Shown: piece after piece, positions 39,412 to 50,423 of the stretch
Numbering within the stretch: position 1 is the first letter of the stretch
How the letters are laid out: every line of letters begins with the position of its first letter
Assembly: GCF_000004075.3 (NCBI RefSeq)
Contig: NC_026656.2
Span: 3,596,001-3,660,000, forward strand
Source of the DNA: Cucumis sativus
Taxonomy: Eukaryota; Streptophyta; Magnoliopsida; Cucurbitales; Cucurbitaceae
Direction of reading: 5' to 3'
Length of the DNA: 64,000 nt
Translations under genes and position numbers: made by a program
Notes under the pieces: model-generated
Databases searched by the model: none
What the model was told of the DNA's origin: nothing
What the model saw: the letters and a program-made list of their open reading frames with translations, nothing else

Positions 39412-39786
39412 CTAACAATTACCATAGAAACGATATTGACTAGACATTTCTGGATAAGTTCTAAGAGCCGAAACTTTGTTAATCTTAAAACATAGGATTT
39501 TGGCCCGAGGTTCTAACAAAATTTCATCTCCATTCGTATAGTTTATTTTGTTGACGAAGTCTTGACCCCAACTAATAACAAATTGGTTAGCATTGGATAG
39601 CCTACTCATGATTGCTTTAAAATATTTGTGCGAAACCATATCGTACATGTCGATTTCTGCTTCCCCATACAGTTCTGGAAAATAGTTAAGAAGAAAACCC
39701 GCTTCAGTTAACATTTCTTCAGCATCCAAGCTTAGATGCAAGAAATTGCTTCCATTTAGTGTCTCTGTAATCGACCAGTTAGCCAT
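39412..39786 (-). CDS. hypothetical 124-aa protein, faint B3-domain-like C-terminal half
   Basis: A single-exon frame of 124 aa without a signal peptide or membrane segment, and not low-complexity, unlike most ORFs nearby. The N-terminal half is acidic (LDAEEML, YGEAEIDMYDM). The second half reads FVISWGQDFVNKIN, then GDEILLEP and LCFKI. This loosely resembles the last strands of a plant B3 DNA-binding domain (W-x-x-F-V-x-x-N, then GD-x-[VIL]-x-F). The N-terminal part of a B3 fold is not recognisable, so it may be a diverged or truncated B3-type protein, or an unrelated orphan. A TATA motif lies about 50 bases upstream. I do not recognise a family with certainty. Confidence 0.5.
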   Translation of the reverse strand: MANWSITETLNGSNFLHLSLDAEEMLTEAGFLLNYFPELYGEAEIDMYDMVSHKYFKAIMSRLSNANQFVISWGQDFVNKINYTNGDEILLEPRAKILCFKINKVSALRTYPEMSSQYRFYGNC

Positions 39787-39832
39787 TGTTATTATTTTTT
39801 TCTCATGTATAATACCAACTCTATTCTCTGCC

Positions 39833-39840
39833 TATATATA
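39833..39840 (-). promoter_or_regulatory. TATA box candidate for the 124-aa gene
   Basis: TATATATA read on the minus strand ends 47 bases before the ATG at 39786. The 5' UTR would be about 20 bases, which is short but possible. Confidence 0.35.
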
Positions 39841-40805
39841 CATTTTAATATTTCCTTAAATAAGGATAGTATAAAGAGAAATGATTAAGGAAATATTTTA
39901 TACACTTATAAAGGGTAATGTTTACTTAAATATATTTCATACACAAATATAGAACATATATTTAGTTAGAAAAAATACTTATAAAATCTCACAAAATTAA
40001 TGTTGGTTTATAGAATCAAACAAGCTTTCCATAATATAATTATTTCAATCGAAAAATATATATGCCATGATATAAACTACTTAATTATATTATTACTAAA
40101 ACTTTGGATTAGTAGAATCGAATAACAATTAATTGAACACATGGCATTGGCATAAGCTGAATGAGAATAATATTTTGGAGAATATAAAATTGAGGAACTT
40201 CTCAATATTTTATTTCTTATGAGATTTTGCAAAAATATTTGCTTCCCCTTTTCTTTATTAATTTTTCAAAAGTAGTAAGGAAAAAAGTTGGAATTTATTT
40301 AAAAGAAAATCCGATTGTAATAATATCTCATAAAAGTGATCAATATGATTATTTCATACGTCCATATAATTTTAAAAAATAATGTGAAATCTACTACTAT
40401 TTATAAACACAAATATTTTTAAGTGCTTATATAGAAACTATGATACTTGTTGTACTTAATATTTTTCAAGAAATTATTGAAAAATATCCATTTATTCCTT
40501 AAAATATTAAAAATTATATCAATTTAAGTCATAAACTTTTCTAGATTGTCGTTATCAAATTAAACGCTACTAATCATTGCTTATTATTTAGTTTATTTAA
40601 TGAATTATTTATGATATAACAAATTTTTTAATTCACACTATGTAAACGTTCAAATCTTTGGATGCATAGAAATATCATGCTTTAATCTTTGTAATTAATA
40701 ATAAATTTAGGAAGGGTGCATTTTTGTTAGTTCTCATGTCTCTCTAATTAACTTAAACTACATTTAAGTTAAAGTTTAAGAATGAAGCATTTGACTACAA
40801 CTCAT

Positions 40806-40839
40806 AATATATATATATATATAATATATATATATATAA
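40806..40839. repeat. (TA)n microsatellite
   Basis: A TA run with one AA interruption, seen directly. Confidence 0.9.
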
Positions 40840-41591
40840 CAATAAGTTACTTTAAGGTAATGAAAATTCAAATTATGATGTGACATCATTTATTTATATG
40901 CTTTTTTTTCTTAAATAGAGTGATTGTTGAAATTCAATGTCATTCACTAATTTTTCTTAGACCTAATGAATGATGGGGCAGCTAGTTGGTGGATTATTAT
41001 TATTAGACGAAGAATGAGTGGAAAATAAAATACCTAAATTCAGCACCAATTTCTTTCAAATTTTGTAGGCCAATAAAGCACTTCCTATATAACTAATTCT
41101 ATATCTAATTAATTAATTTTCAAAAAAGAAAAAGTTTTTCTAATTCTATTGTTTTATTAATTAAATTAATAGGATTTCGATTAATTTTGACCCTTATTCT
41201 TTTAGAACGAAGAGCAATTTGAAAAAGTAGATTAACTAAACGAACATGGGCTAAAAGAAGAATGACAAAATCACACGTTTTGAAAGTCTATGAACGAACA
41301 TCATATTTTAAGGCTACGATACCTAATTTTGCAACCTCCAAATCAATGCAAACCGAATGAGTGTGAAGTTAGATATTCATTGACTTAAAAAACAAGTTTG
41401 TTTTAATTGATTTAAATTCTATTTTGAGTACAATAATTGAGAATAAGAAGTAGAGACGGTGGTCATACCAATACCAATACCAATACCACTCATACTCATT
41501 AGGTTTTAATAGAGTTAAATTCAAACTAACTATATAAACAAGTTCATTTTAACTGCGTTAAATTCAAACTATATACACAATCAATCAAGGA

Positions 41592-41786
41592 CATGTTTGA
41601 GAGATTTTTCGAGATTGTTAAACTAGTTTTTTTTTTTTTGACATATTGAAAACTACTTCAAAATATGTCTTTAGTGATTAAAAAACAACTTAATATTCGA
41701 CTAATGAAAATCAATTCTGAAGGGTATAAAATGAGACGTTCTCAAGTAATTTTAACAATTACATAATCACTCCAAAACATACCATA
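41592..41786. repeat. MITE-like element, copy 3 of 3
   Basis: The left end (ATGTTTGAGAGATTTTTCGAG) and the reverse complement of the right end (ATGTTTTGGAGTGATTATG) form an imperfect terminal inverted repeat that continues into ATTGTTAAA on both sides. It lies about 300 bases upstream of the DUF538 gene. Confidence 0.55.
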
Positions 41787-41956
41787 AATAAATCACGACC
41801 CCCAACGTAGTTAGATGTATAATCAAAATATATTTCCCAGTCTCCTAACCATAAGCATGCATGACAGCAACATTTTGACAAATACCTCAGACAACTTATC
41901 CAATGTAATTGATTCACCTTTCACATTAAACCTTGTGCTTCTATACATTAAAGTTT

Positions 41957-42007
41957 CCAACCATACAACCACTTATGGTTGGGAATACAAATAAACAACT
42001 ATATAAA
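41957..42007 (+). promoter_or_regulatory. proximal promoter of the DUF538 gene: inverted repeat plus TATA box
   Basis: TATATAAA at 42000-42007 is well placed (about 80 bases before the ATG). Just upstream, CCAACCAT (41957-41964) and ATGGTTGG (41975-41982) form a perfect 8-base inverted repeat, 10 bases apart. Its AACCA core resembles MYB-type binding sequences, which is an inference only. Confidence 0.5.
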
Positions 42008-42088
42008 GTCCAACATGCTCACTTTTCTTTCACAATTAAAACAAGTGTGATCAAACAAGGAAAGAAGCTCTAAACTCATAAAAAAAAA

Positions 42089-42652
42089 ATGTCTCTAATC
42101 ACAGAAGATATCAAAGCCAAAGCTGATGAGCTCTACTATGGAGATGAGATGTGCCAAATCAAATCAAGGGAGCTGCTCAAAGAAATGGATCTTCCAAATG
42201 GGCTGTTGCCAATGAAAGATATGGAGGAATGTGGGATTGTGAAAGAGACGGGGTTTGTTTGGCTGAAGCAGAAGAAAAGCTACACTCATAAGTTTAAAGA
42301 CATTGATAGGTTGGTTACTTATGGCACCGAAGTTACAGCCTATGTGGAGAAAAACAAGGTTAAGAAGCTTACTGGAGTTAAGGCTAAGGAGCTCATGATT
42401 TGGCTCCCACTCTGTGACATCTATGTTAATCAACCACCGAACGGGAAAATCACGTTCAAGTCTACGACTGGACTGTCAAGAACTTTCCCCGTGTCAGCCT
42501 TTCAGGTTGAAGAAGAAGTCAAGGTTGTGGAAGAGAAGGAGAACAAAGAGAGGGAGAACAAAGAGAAGGAGAAAAAAGAGAAGGAAAACAAAGAGAAGGA
42601 AGTAGTGAACGGAGCAGTTGCAGCTGCAGCTATTGAGGTGAAGGAGGTTTGA
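42089..42652 (+). CDS. DUF538 family protein with Lys/Glu-rich tail
   Basis: A single-exon protein of 187 aa. Residues about 5-140 are a DUF538 domain, recognisable by ADELYYGDEMCQ, LPNGLLPMKDMEECG, GFVWLKQ, VTAYVEK and the block GVKAKELMIWLPLCDIYV followed by GKITFKSTTGLSRTFP. The family includes Arabidopsis SVB (trichome branching and stress). The biochemical role is unsettled; lipid or chlorophyll-related hydrolysis has been suggested for some members. There is no signal peptide. Residues 142-172 are almost only Lys, Glu and Asn in repeats of the type ENKEKE, encoded by an all-purine run; this would be a charged helix or disordered tail. The start is the first ATG after the TATA box. Confidence 0.92.
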   Translation: MSLITEDIKAKADELYYGDEMCQIKSRELLKEMDLPNGLLPMKDMEECGIVKETGFVWLKQKKSYTHKFKDIDRLVTYGTEVTAYVEKNKVKKLTGVKAKELMIWLPLCDIYVNQPPNGKITFKSTTGLSRTFPVSAFQVEEEVKVVEEKENKERENKEKEKKEKENKEKEVVNGAVAAAAIEVKEV

Positions 42653-42776
42653 GTTTATTTCTTTGAAGTTACAAGGGGCTCTCTCTTCCTCTTTATTACT
42701 GGTTTGTTGTTGGCTCAAATATGTTAGCTATATGTTCTTTTTTTTCTTTTTTTTATGTTGACAGTTTATTTTATTG

Positions 42777-42782
42777 AATAAA
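42777..42782 (+). terminator. polyadenylation signal candidate AATAAA
   Basis: AATAAA lies 125 bases after the DUF538 stop, downstream of a T-rich tract, in the usual place for a plant near-upstream element. Confidence 0.45.
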
Positions 42783-43159
42783 CATTGGTATGAAGTTTAC
42801 TTACTGTAATCGTGTTAAACAAAGCTTTAAATGGCTTTTCTGGGCGGGGGAGGGAGATGGATGACTTTTAGCGAATGGAAATGTATTATTGTCAAATAAT
42901 TTACACATAAGATGTTCAAGGAGAGCCCACAGATCAATATTCAGGCTCTCTCTCAGTTCTAAAAAAATCTATTGCCAATCAACTATAATTAATTGGCTGA
43001 CAGTATCAGCATATTTGTCTCTTGCTTGCAAAACAAACAGAGATTCTGCTATCCTCTAGAACTATGAACTAACTCTTTAATTTAATTGCTATAACCTATT
43101 GACTTATAGCTGTACAGTAAAGTGCAAAGGTATTCTCATTCCTCAAGAATGGAGTTACC

Positions 43160-46100
43160 TTAAACAAGGATCTGTGAGCGAGCAGCACCGCGAGAGCATT
43201 TCTTCCTGCCCGTCTTGCTAAGTGCACAAACACATATCTCAAGTAGCTCATAATCCTCTTCCCAGAATAAGGATGATGCAAGCTCTGGATTCTCAACCAG
43301 CATTTTTGATGTCAGGAACCCAGCAATTGTCCAGGTTTGATAGAGTCGGGATTGCTTTCCAATGAACTTTCCAGTACGAGTGTCGTAATACTCGGGCCAG
43401 CGATCATTTGAAATCCTCTTCTCAGCCACAGCAACTGCTTTCTTGGCCATTTCAAATCTGCCCATCTTGATGCATGCCAAAGTGAACTGCAAAATATTTG
43501 ACTTAAAATTGTTATATATGAAACTATTAGACCGGTCCCCACTAGTGGACTACAAGGCAATTACTTAATTCAATAAACAAAAAAAGGAGCGATTCCGAAA
43601 CGTCTATTCACGAAAAGCAATGAGTGAAGGACCAATCTCACTGCTATCATCATTTTTATGTTACCTGCCAAAGAAGTGTTGGCCAGGATCCACCGTTATG
43701 ATATGACCATGGACTGAAAAGAGTCAAAAAGATAAATGGAAATGAGCATCAACAAATCACAGGAACAATTTTCTTTATAGGAATAAAGTAGATCTAGATA
43801 CTCTACGGAGAAGGATAATGCAAGGCAGAGAATTAGAACATAATACATATTACATATAATGGATAAAACTCACGTATTTTTGGGGTCGCTGCCAGTGATT
43901 ATGCGCCATTCCTCATACTCCAGAGCAGGGTAACATATCTTAAGAGGCATATGACCCACAAGATCACCCCATTTAGCTTCAATAAGATTTAGAATAGCTT
44001 CATTTTGCTTTGGTGTACCCAAAGATGAAACAATAGACCAAAGATTTCCAAGTGTGAAAAACCTAAAATCCATATGAGCTGGTTGGAGATTGCCTATCAA
44101 ATAACCTCCTTCCTCTGGTACCCAGTCCATTAGCCACTGAGGGATTTGGTCAGGATAGATGTTGAATTTGTTTGTAGCATCCATGGAGTATTCTTCTGTC
44201 TTATAGCGATAAATCTCATTAATCTTCTTCATATCAACCCAGTAATATTCTCTGATGTGGAACGATAGTGCACTGAGTCGATTGTTAATGGCCCTCACTA
44301 AGTTCTTGGATCCATCATTCACAGTGAGCATTTCACGAGAGCATCTTAAAGCTGAATAAAATAAGGCCTGCATAATCGAACTTGTTATGATGGATGCACA
44401 TGACAAAACTTAAATGAAAAAAGGCAAAATGTCCACACATGGTTAATATGAAACTGGAATAATAGGGATAGGATAAAAGAAGAGTTTCATCTGATGGATT
44501 GGATGCTTTAAGAAGCAATAAGCATGCAATGTAATGCAACAGAAGCAGCATCAAGAACTGAAGGTGAATCCAGGGTGAAATTCAAATTCTTTTAGGCAAT
44601 AAGTTAAATGAAGCGTGCAGTTTGTCTAAGTACCATTGAAACTCACTTGGATCTCAAGGGGATGACCATGAATACCCATTCGACGATCAATCATGCAGGA
44701 GCCATCAGTAACCAACAGGGAAGGAAACATATCAAACCCATCTGTTAGACAGAGGTTAAGTATCATTTTCAACCCTGTTTGGACATCCACCCGATCTTGT
44801 AGAGCATAATCCCCAGTAATTTTTCCATAAGCCCTTAGAAGAATGATCCACCACAATCCTATCAAAGAAGAGAGGAAAAAAAATTAATTTCAAATGTTTC
44901 TATTTAGAGTAGTTTCTAAAAAGGAGAAAAAATTGGCTTCATGAATCAGAAAAATAGTTCTCCTAATCGATACTTGACTCAAATAGGTTATACCTCAAAA
45001 CATCGTCAGAAGGAGTTATAAGCTAAATTAAAATGAATTGAAGTGTAACCCTGACTGCTGATGACAAACAGACAAGAACAAAGTAATCGTAGTAACCTGA
45101 ATCTACTGGTGCCACACGGCCAATAGCTGATTCTCCAAAGTCAGGATCTAAGACTTCCTCAAAGTTATTGCCGTCAAGGGGAACAGTTCTGACTTTAAAG
45201 CTTGCTGGCATCAAGCCCTGTCCTGGGCTATAACAATCAACTGTTTTCTCCCAGCTCTGAAAAAATAAGTGTCTTTTCTAAGCTTCATACAATACAAAGT
45301 AGCAATATAGGAATCTCTTTTGAATCAATCTAACTCCAGATACAAAATTTGTTATGAAACAGTAACACTTTGTGTCAATTGAACAATCATAAGCAATAAA
45401 CAAAAGATCGTCGACTGACAAGAAAAATTTCTCAAACTAAAATTACACACTCAAGCCAGAACAATACCTCTGAGATAGAAATGATATCTCACATGCAAGT
45501 ACATCCTTAAATTTAAAATTTAAGTTATATCCTTTGTGCCCGAGGACTCGATACACATTTTATAATTCTTCTATGCAGCTGCAGAACACTTGGCTAAAAC
45601 CATGAATGCTACTAATATTTTGGTTGAAAATGTTGGTTAAATGGTCAATGGAATCCCATATCATAAATACCCACATAGAGTGAGTGAGATCGAATAATTT
45701 ACTAAAAATGATCAAAATTTAACACATTTATGTAAGAACTAGCAGTTGTAGGGTATGGAGAAGAAATTTTCCTAATCATTAAGAAGTTGGAAGATTCTAA
45801 AAAGTAGGGAGATTCTAAAAACGTTACATAAACATTAAGAACAACCAAATCAGACAAATAAGTAAAAGAGATAAATAACAAAAGCCATGAAGAGCAAGGA
45901 AAAAGGTACCTGCAACTGTAAGGTATGAAGGAGAAAGTTCCTCACAATCTCCCCCTCGCCGTTCAGCAGGAACGCAAGGGCAGAAGGAATGAAATCTCGA
46001 ATAAAGACCTGGTCATAATTCAATGGTTGCTTATCAGCCGGATCATTTGCAGCCATAGTCCCAACCGGACTTCCACAATATGTCACAACAGCTTCACGCA

Positions 46101-46707
46101 ACAATCTCCAGGCCTCTTTCTCAATATCAGACTCCTCTCTCTTGGAAGTAATAACCTTAGCTTTGTTCAAATCCTCTAAGTTTTCGCCATTTACATGTTC
46201 ACTACCAACTTCTATTCTAGAATCTTCTTCTCCTACAATATTCTCATCCTTGTCAATCTTTTCAACAACCAAAGGCTTCGCATTCAAACCACCTTGAACG
46301 TATATCCTCTCGAAGTTGTTATCATTCACACGGGTTTCAATCGACGTCGAAAAATCACGAACTTTTGAGGCAATTCTAGCAATTATAGACACACCGCTTT
46401 TGGTTTCAGGGAAAATACTATAACTACAAGGCCTTGTTATTACCCTGGATTGGCCATAAGTCAATCTAGCCATAGAACAATTCTGGGTCCCTTTCAAAAA
46501 CCGTTGAGACCTCGAGAAATGAAAAGGGTGAGAAGTATAACGACCATTAGAATGAAATTTGAAGCTAAAGTTCAAACAAGAATTATGGGGCGAAGTATAT
46601 GAGGATTTTACAGGTGAGAACCCAAAAAACCCTGAATTCCTACAACTAATTAGAAGCCTACAAGAAGCCTTCATCGTCGAATTATCAAGCAAAGCAATCA
46701 TATTCAA
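43160..46707 (-). CDS. neutral/alkaline invertase, mitochondrial-type (GH100, INVA/INVC-like)
   Basis: Hydrolyses sucrose to glucose and fructose inside the cell, and in organelles for this alpha-clade form. Six exons join in frame: 46707-45910, 45256-45097, 44858-44647, 44367-43874, 43713-43665 and 43486-43160, giving 679 aa. The N-terminus ([20 protein letters not shown]) plus a Ser/Arg-rich stretch is a typical organellar presequence that resembles the mitochondrial Arabidopsis INVA. The catalytic domain starts near residue 195 ([15 protein letters not shown]). YDQVFIRDF holds the candidate catalytic Asp238, and [10 protein letters not shown] at the end of exon 3 holds the candidate Glu388. 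[15 protein letters not shown] is encoded by the 49-base exon 5. The protein ends in the family hallmark [13 protein letters not shown] later in-frame Met12 is an alternative start. Confidence 0.95.
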
Positions 46708-46779
46708 AACAATGAATCAGAACAAAAAGAAACCAGAGAAAATCAAATCAGTGAAAAGTGGATAAGATTCAAGAATTTT

Positions 46780-48544
46780 ACGTGTAACAGTCGTGCGGCG
46801 AATTACAGAGAAATTTTTTAAAGGGAAACTTGAGATTGATTGATTGATTGAAGAAGAATGGTATCTGAAATTGAAGAAGCAAATGATTGGTATGGGAAAA
46901 ACGTTAACTGGGTTTCATTTTATAGATGCAATTAACGAGAAAAAGGTAGGTAAAGTTGTCTAATTGGTGGATTAAGTGGTGGGTTTTTTTCCTCTCAAAT
47001 TAGAAAAGTTTTCAAGTTTAATTTTGAGATTTTAAACAAATCTATAATCCTTCTTTTAAGGGAATTGTTGGATTCTTCTCAAGTGGAAATGAATAACTCA
47101 AGTTTTTGCCTTTAGATTTTCCGCCTCCTTTAGTTCTCTCTCTTATTTGGGCCAATATTTAGCAAAATTGCCTTTAAAAGGCAAAAGTATTTATGGAACT
47201 TTACATTTATATTTTACTTATCCATTTTAACATTAAATACCTAAAATATTTTAGATCTGTAATTATTTTAAATAGTAAGATATCTTGATATCTAAATATT
47301 ATATTCTCGAGCATCTTAGAACGTCCGAAATAGAGGACATCTTAAAAGTTTTTGATGCCCTCTTGAAACACGGCCACACACACGTACTAAGACGTTGATA
47401 ATTTTTCTACATCAAAAGTGATAATCTAGAGATGTCAAACACCCATAGGAACCAACAATGGTAAATTTTACATGTGGCACCCTCTTTATGTGTGGATTTT
47501 CTATTGCAACAAATTAGATATTTTTATGAACTAGAACATTACTTGTTATGTAAACGTGTATTTTAATATAATATATGAGGTTCATATATTTAAGTAAATT
47601 GTGCAGAAGAGCAATGTTGAGAATAAGTGGATATTATTCTTTGGATTTTTCCTAAAAATTGCTACTGCTTTCCATTCCAATAAGGATACGAGAGGACTGA
47701 ATTTGGATGTCCATTTTTAATAGCTTTTCAATTTAAAGTATTCCTACAATACTCAGCTTTACATGTTCTCGTTCTATAGCTATTTTCCTTCCATTTTTGT
47801 TGGATGATCTTGTTGTTTACGTTGCTGTCATGAGAAAAAAAAATCATTTTAGTGACATATATTCGGTACCAGGTTTGGATTCTGAAAAAAAAAAAGAGAA
47901 CTCATCTTAATCTTTTCTAGAGCACGATGGTTTTGTTAAAGTTCTCAACCATTTCTTGAATTTTTTTTTTTTTGAGATTAATGTTATATTGTTTTTCTGA
48001 ATATACTCATGTTGAGATGGTTCCATGCTGATAACTTAGCCATGTGTGAATGAAGCCTTGGGATTGCAAGTTGTTCAGTTTGCTTGTTTTCAGGTATGGT
48101 GTGGATTTACATCAATCCTTTAAGCAATAATACATTTTGCTCTCCCTTCATTTTCATTTCTTGTTATGCAAATCAAGCACCCTCTAGAATCAATCTCAAC
48201 AACTAAAGCATATCATAGAGAGGAGATAAATTTTGATATTACTTCACAGAGAGCCGAATCTAAATCCCCGAAAAGGCTCCCTCTGTGTCTATATATTCTT
48301 CGATTCTATTTAGATTCCAAACCATAGATATTAAGGAGGTGTTTGTTGGACTATAATGAAATAGGAATGTAATCTAATGAAATCAAAACTCATATTTGGA
48401 TTCATTCTCATTGTTTTTAATCCAAACCTTGTTTTCAAAAGTTTTCACACTTCACATATTCGTTCCTCGTGCATTCCAACATCTTTCTGATTTCAAGTAA
48501 TCTACTTCATCACATTCTAGCTCTTTAAACAGCTCCTAAAAAGG
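46780..48544. other. intergenic region left of the LIP2 pseudogene
   Basis: The first 150 bases are likely the promoter/5' UTR of the minus-strand invertase. The rest is AT-rich DNA with no gene that I can support. Confidence 0.5.
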
Positions 48545-49190
48545 TACTTCATCTTCAAGAAAGACTAGTCTCTACTAGAAAATCTAGTAAAATCCCAGAC
48601 ACACTCTTAACCAACATACACACTTGGAAAAAGGCGAACTGATCATAATCTATTAATCCTTGTCCGATCTAGCGAAGCTAGGAACTGAACTTCACTACAC
48701 TGAGAGAGGGGGAGACATTGCATTTGATGGTCCAAATCAATCCATTTTGTACCCAATAATTTCCCTTAGAGATGTTGGATTTGGGGATAGAAAGTATGTG
48801 GAGAAGCTAGAACGACAGACGATGGCATGTTTGTATGGAGTGAAAGCTAGAGCTGGGGAGAAAGGGGAAACGGGAGTTTGGGTTGGAGATAGGAAAATTG
48901 GAGCCATTGGAGTTAGAATTTCAAATGGGGTTACTTCTCATGGTTTAGCTTTTAATGTGGATCCTGATTTGATGTCTTTTAATTAAGCATATTGTGCCCT
49001 TGTGGGATTGTTGATATAAAGATGTAACATAGTTGAGAAAAGAGACTAAGGAAGTGCTTCCTAGTGAAGAAGTTTTGGAAGAACAGTTGATTTCTTGTTT
49101 TGTTAAGTTATTTGGTTATTGTAAAACTGAGGTGGAGAAGATTCCTTTAACTGAATTAGATTTTAGTTGTTATAAACCAATTATACTTTT
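48545..49190 (+). pseudogene. broken copy of mitochondrial octanoyltransferase (LIP2/LipB type)
   Basis: Lipoyl(octanoyl) transferase moves octanoate from acyl carrier protein to lipoate-dependent enzymes. Pieces in different frames give LVSTRKSSKIPDTLLTN (48566 on), TLGKRRTDHNLLI, SDLAKLGTELHYTERGGDI, GETGVWVGDRKIGAIGVRIS and SHGLAFNVDPDL, then PCGI and LRKETKEVLPSEEVLEEQLI in other frames (to about 49130). At least three frameshifts or stops separate them. The normally conserved HGPHQ-like motif reads DGPNQ. No introns interrupt the match, so a retrocopy is possible; whether the parent gene has introns was not checked. Not functional as read. Confidence 0.85.
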
Positions 49191-49822
49191 GTTAAGTTTT
49201 GTTAATCCCTCCTACTCACTCCCATTATAAACTCAAGTTTTCTCCTAAAACTGATTCTCAATCTATTGTTACTGCTGCAACATCTGATATAACTGCACCC
49301 CTAATCATGTGAGTGACCATTAAATCAAACTCTCCCTCCACACTTGCTAATTACATATTCCATTACATACCCATAAAAGAAATTTTTTTAATTCTTATAG
49401 TGAATACCAACTAATTAGGAAGGTATTTAAGAAAAATGGAAGGAAATAGATGGACAGAAATGGAAGTATTGTTGAGAATGAATTAATTACAATGGATATG
49501 ATCCAATCCAATTAATATTTATACCAGTCATTTTTTTAATTGTCTTGTGTTTGTGATATAAAAGATGATATTGGATATAAATATATATTTTAGTTCAGAT
49601 TTCTTTCTTTTAATATAAATAAACTCAAGTTAGGAATATGTCAATTCAAACATATATAGGTGAAAGTGGACAAATAATTAATTATCATTTCAAATGTTTA
49701 TAGTTTTATTTGAAGAATCCAAAAATAGAAGATGTTTGAAAAAATTTGAAGAAAATAAATGAAAAAATTAAAAGTGAGGGTTTAATTGAAAAACATGAAG
49801 CAATCAAATAACAAAGATGTCC
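49191..49822. other. upstream region of the first PMEI gene
   Basis: AT-rich. From about 49414 it is homologous to the stretch from 51579, so it belongs to the duplicated unit. Confidence 0.6.
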
Positions 49823-49829
49823 TATAAAT
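49823..49829 (+). promoter_or_regulatory. TATA box of the first PMEI gene
   Basis: TATAAAT inside CCTATAAATTCAACACTC, 40 bases before the ATG. The same motif and flank occur before the duplicate at 51985-51991. Confidence 0.5.
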
Positions 49830-49868
49830 TCAACACTCTCTTTTCTTTCACTTTGCCAGAATTCAAAT

Positions 49869-50423
49869 ATGACTTCTTCAACATATTTTTTGTCATCTCA
49901 ATTGTGGCTTACCTTGTTCATCGTTTTGATCGCCGTTTTTCAGTTGGCTATAGCAGCTGATAGTGGAACTGAAGATAAAATCAAGAGAATATGTCGTCAG
50001 ATGGAAGAGTTTGAGTTTTGCAGCCAAACCTTCCATCAGAATTTGAAAGGTGGTTCAGCAGACTATATAGGACTAACTGAAATAGCAAACAATCAAGTGT
50101 ATACGAAGGCATCCAGTACACTTGTTTACATTGAACAACTTTTGAGAAGCGTAAGTGATCCAACAACAAGGAAGGCGTTACTAGTGTGTGAAAATGGATA
50201 TTATGCAGTAAATGAAGCATTTGTAGAAGGGATCCGGTGGTTCTCACAAAAATATTACAAGGAAATGTTGAATGTTGAGAGGAGAGCACCAAGCGCACAA
50301 GCAAGTTGTACTTCGATATTCACCACTACACCACCACCCAAACAAAACCCACTTTTTCAAATTAATAGAGAGATGAGAATTCTCATTGCTATGGCTATAG
50401 TATCTGGCTCTAGCATTAGTTAA
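49869..50423 (+). CDS. pectinesterase/invertase inhibitor (PMEI domain), tandem copy 1
   Basis: A secreted inhibitor of the four-helix PMEI fold. Members block pectin methylesterases or acid invertases in the wall or vacuole. Single exon, 184 aa. Residues 1-30 are a signal peptide (WLTLFIVLIAVFQLAIA). The four conserved cysteines are at 42, 51, 107 and 147 and form the family's two disulphides. The first pair sits in RICRQMEEFEFC, with Phe/Cys spacing typical of the family. The C-terminus has the RILIAMAI helix. Which enzyme it inhibits cannot be read from sequence. It differs from the downstream copy at 16 residues (about 91 % identity), half of these in or near the signal peptide. Confidence 0.88.
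   Translation: MTSSTYFLSSQLWLTLFIVLIAVFQLAIAADSGTEDKIKRICRQMEEFEFCSQTFHQNLKGGSADYIGLTEIANNQVYTKASSTLVYIEQLLRSVSDPTTRKALLVCENGYYAVNEAFVEGIRWFSQKYYKEMLNVERRAPSAQASCTSIFTTTPPPKQNPLFQINREMRILIAMAIVSGSSIS

Larger units (their letters stand above)
39841..41956. other. AT-rich intergenic region with MITE and (TA)n
   Basis: No gene is supported. It holds a (TA)n run (40806-40839), a (CAATAC)n run near 41466-41488 and the MITE-like copy at 41592-41786. The last 150 bases are the proximal promoter of the DUF538 gene. Confidence 0.6.
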
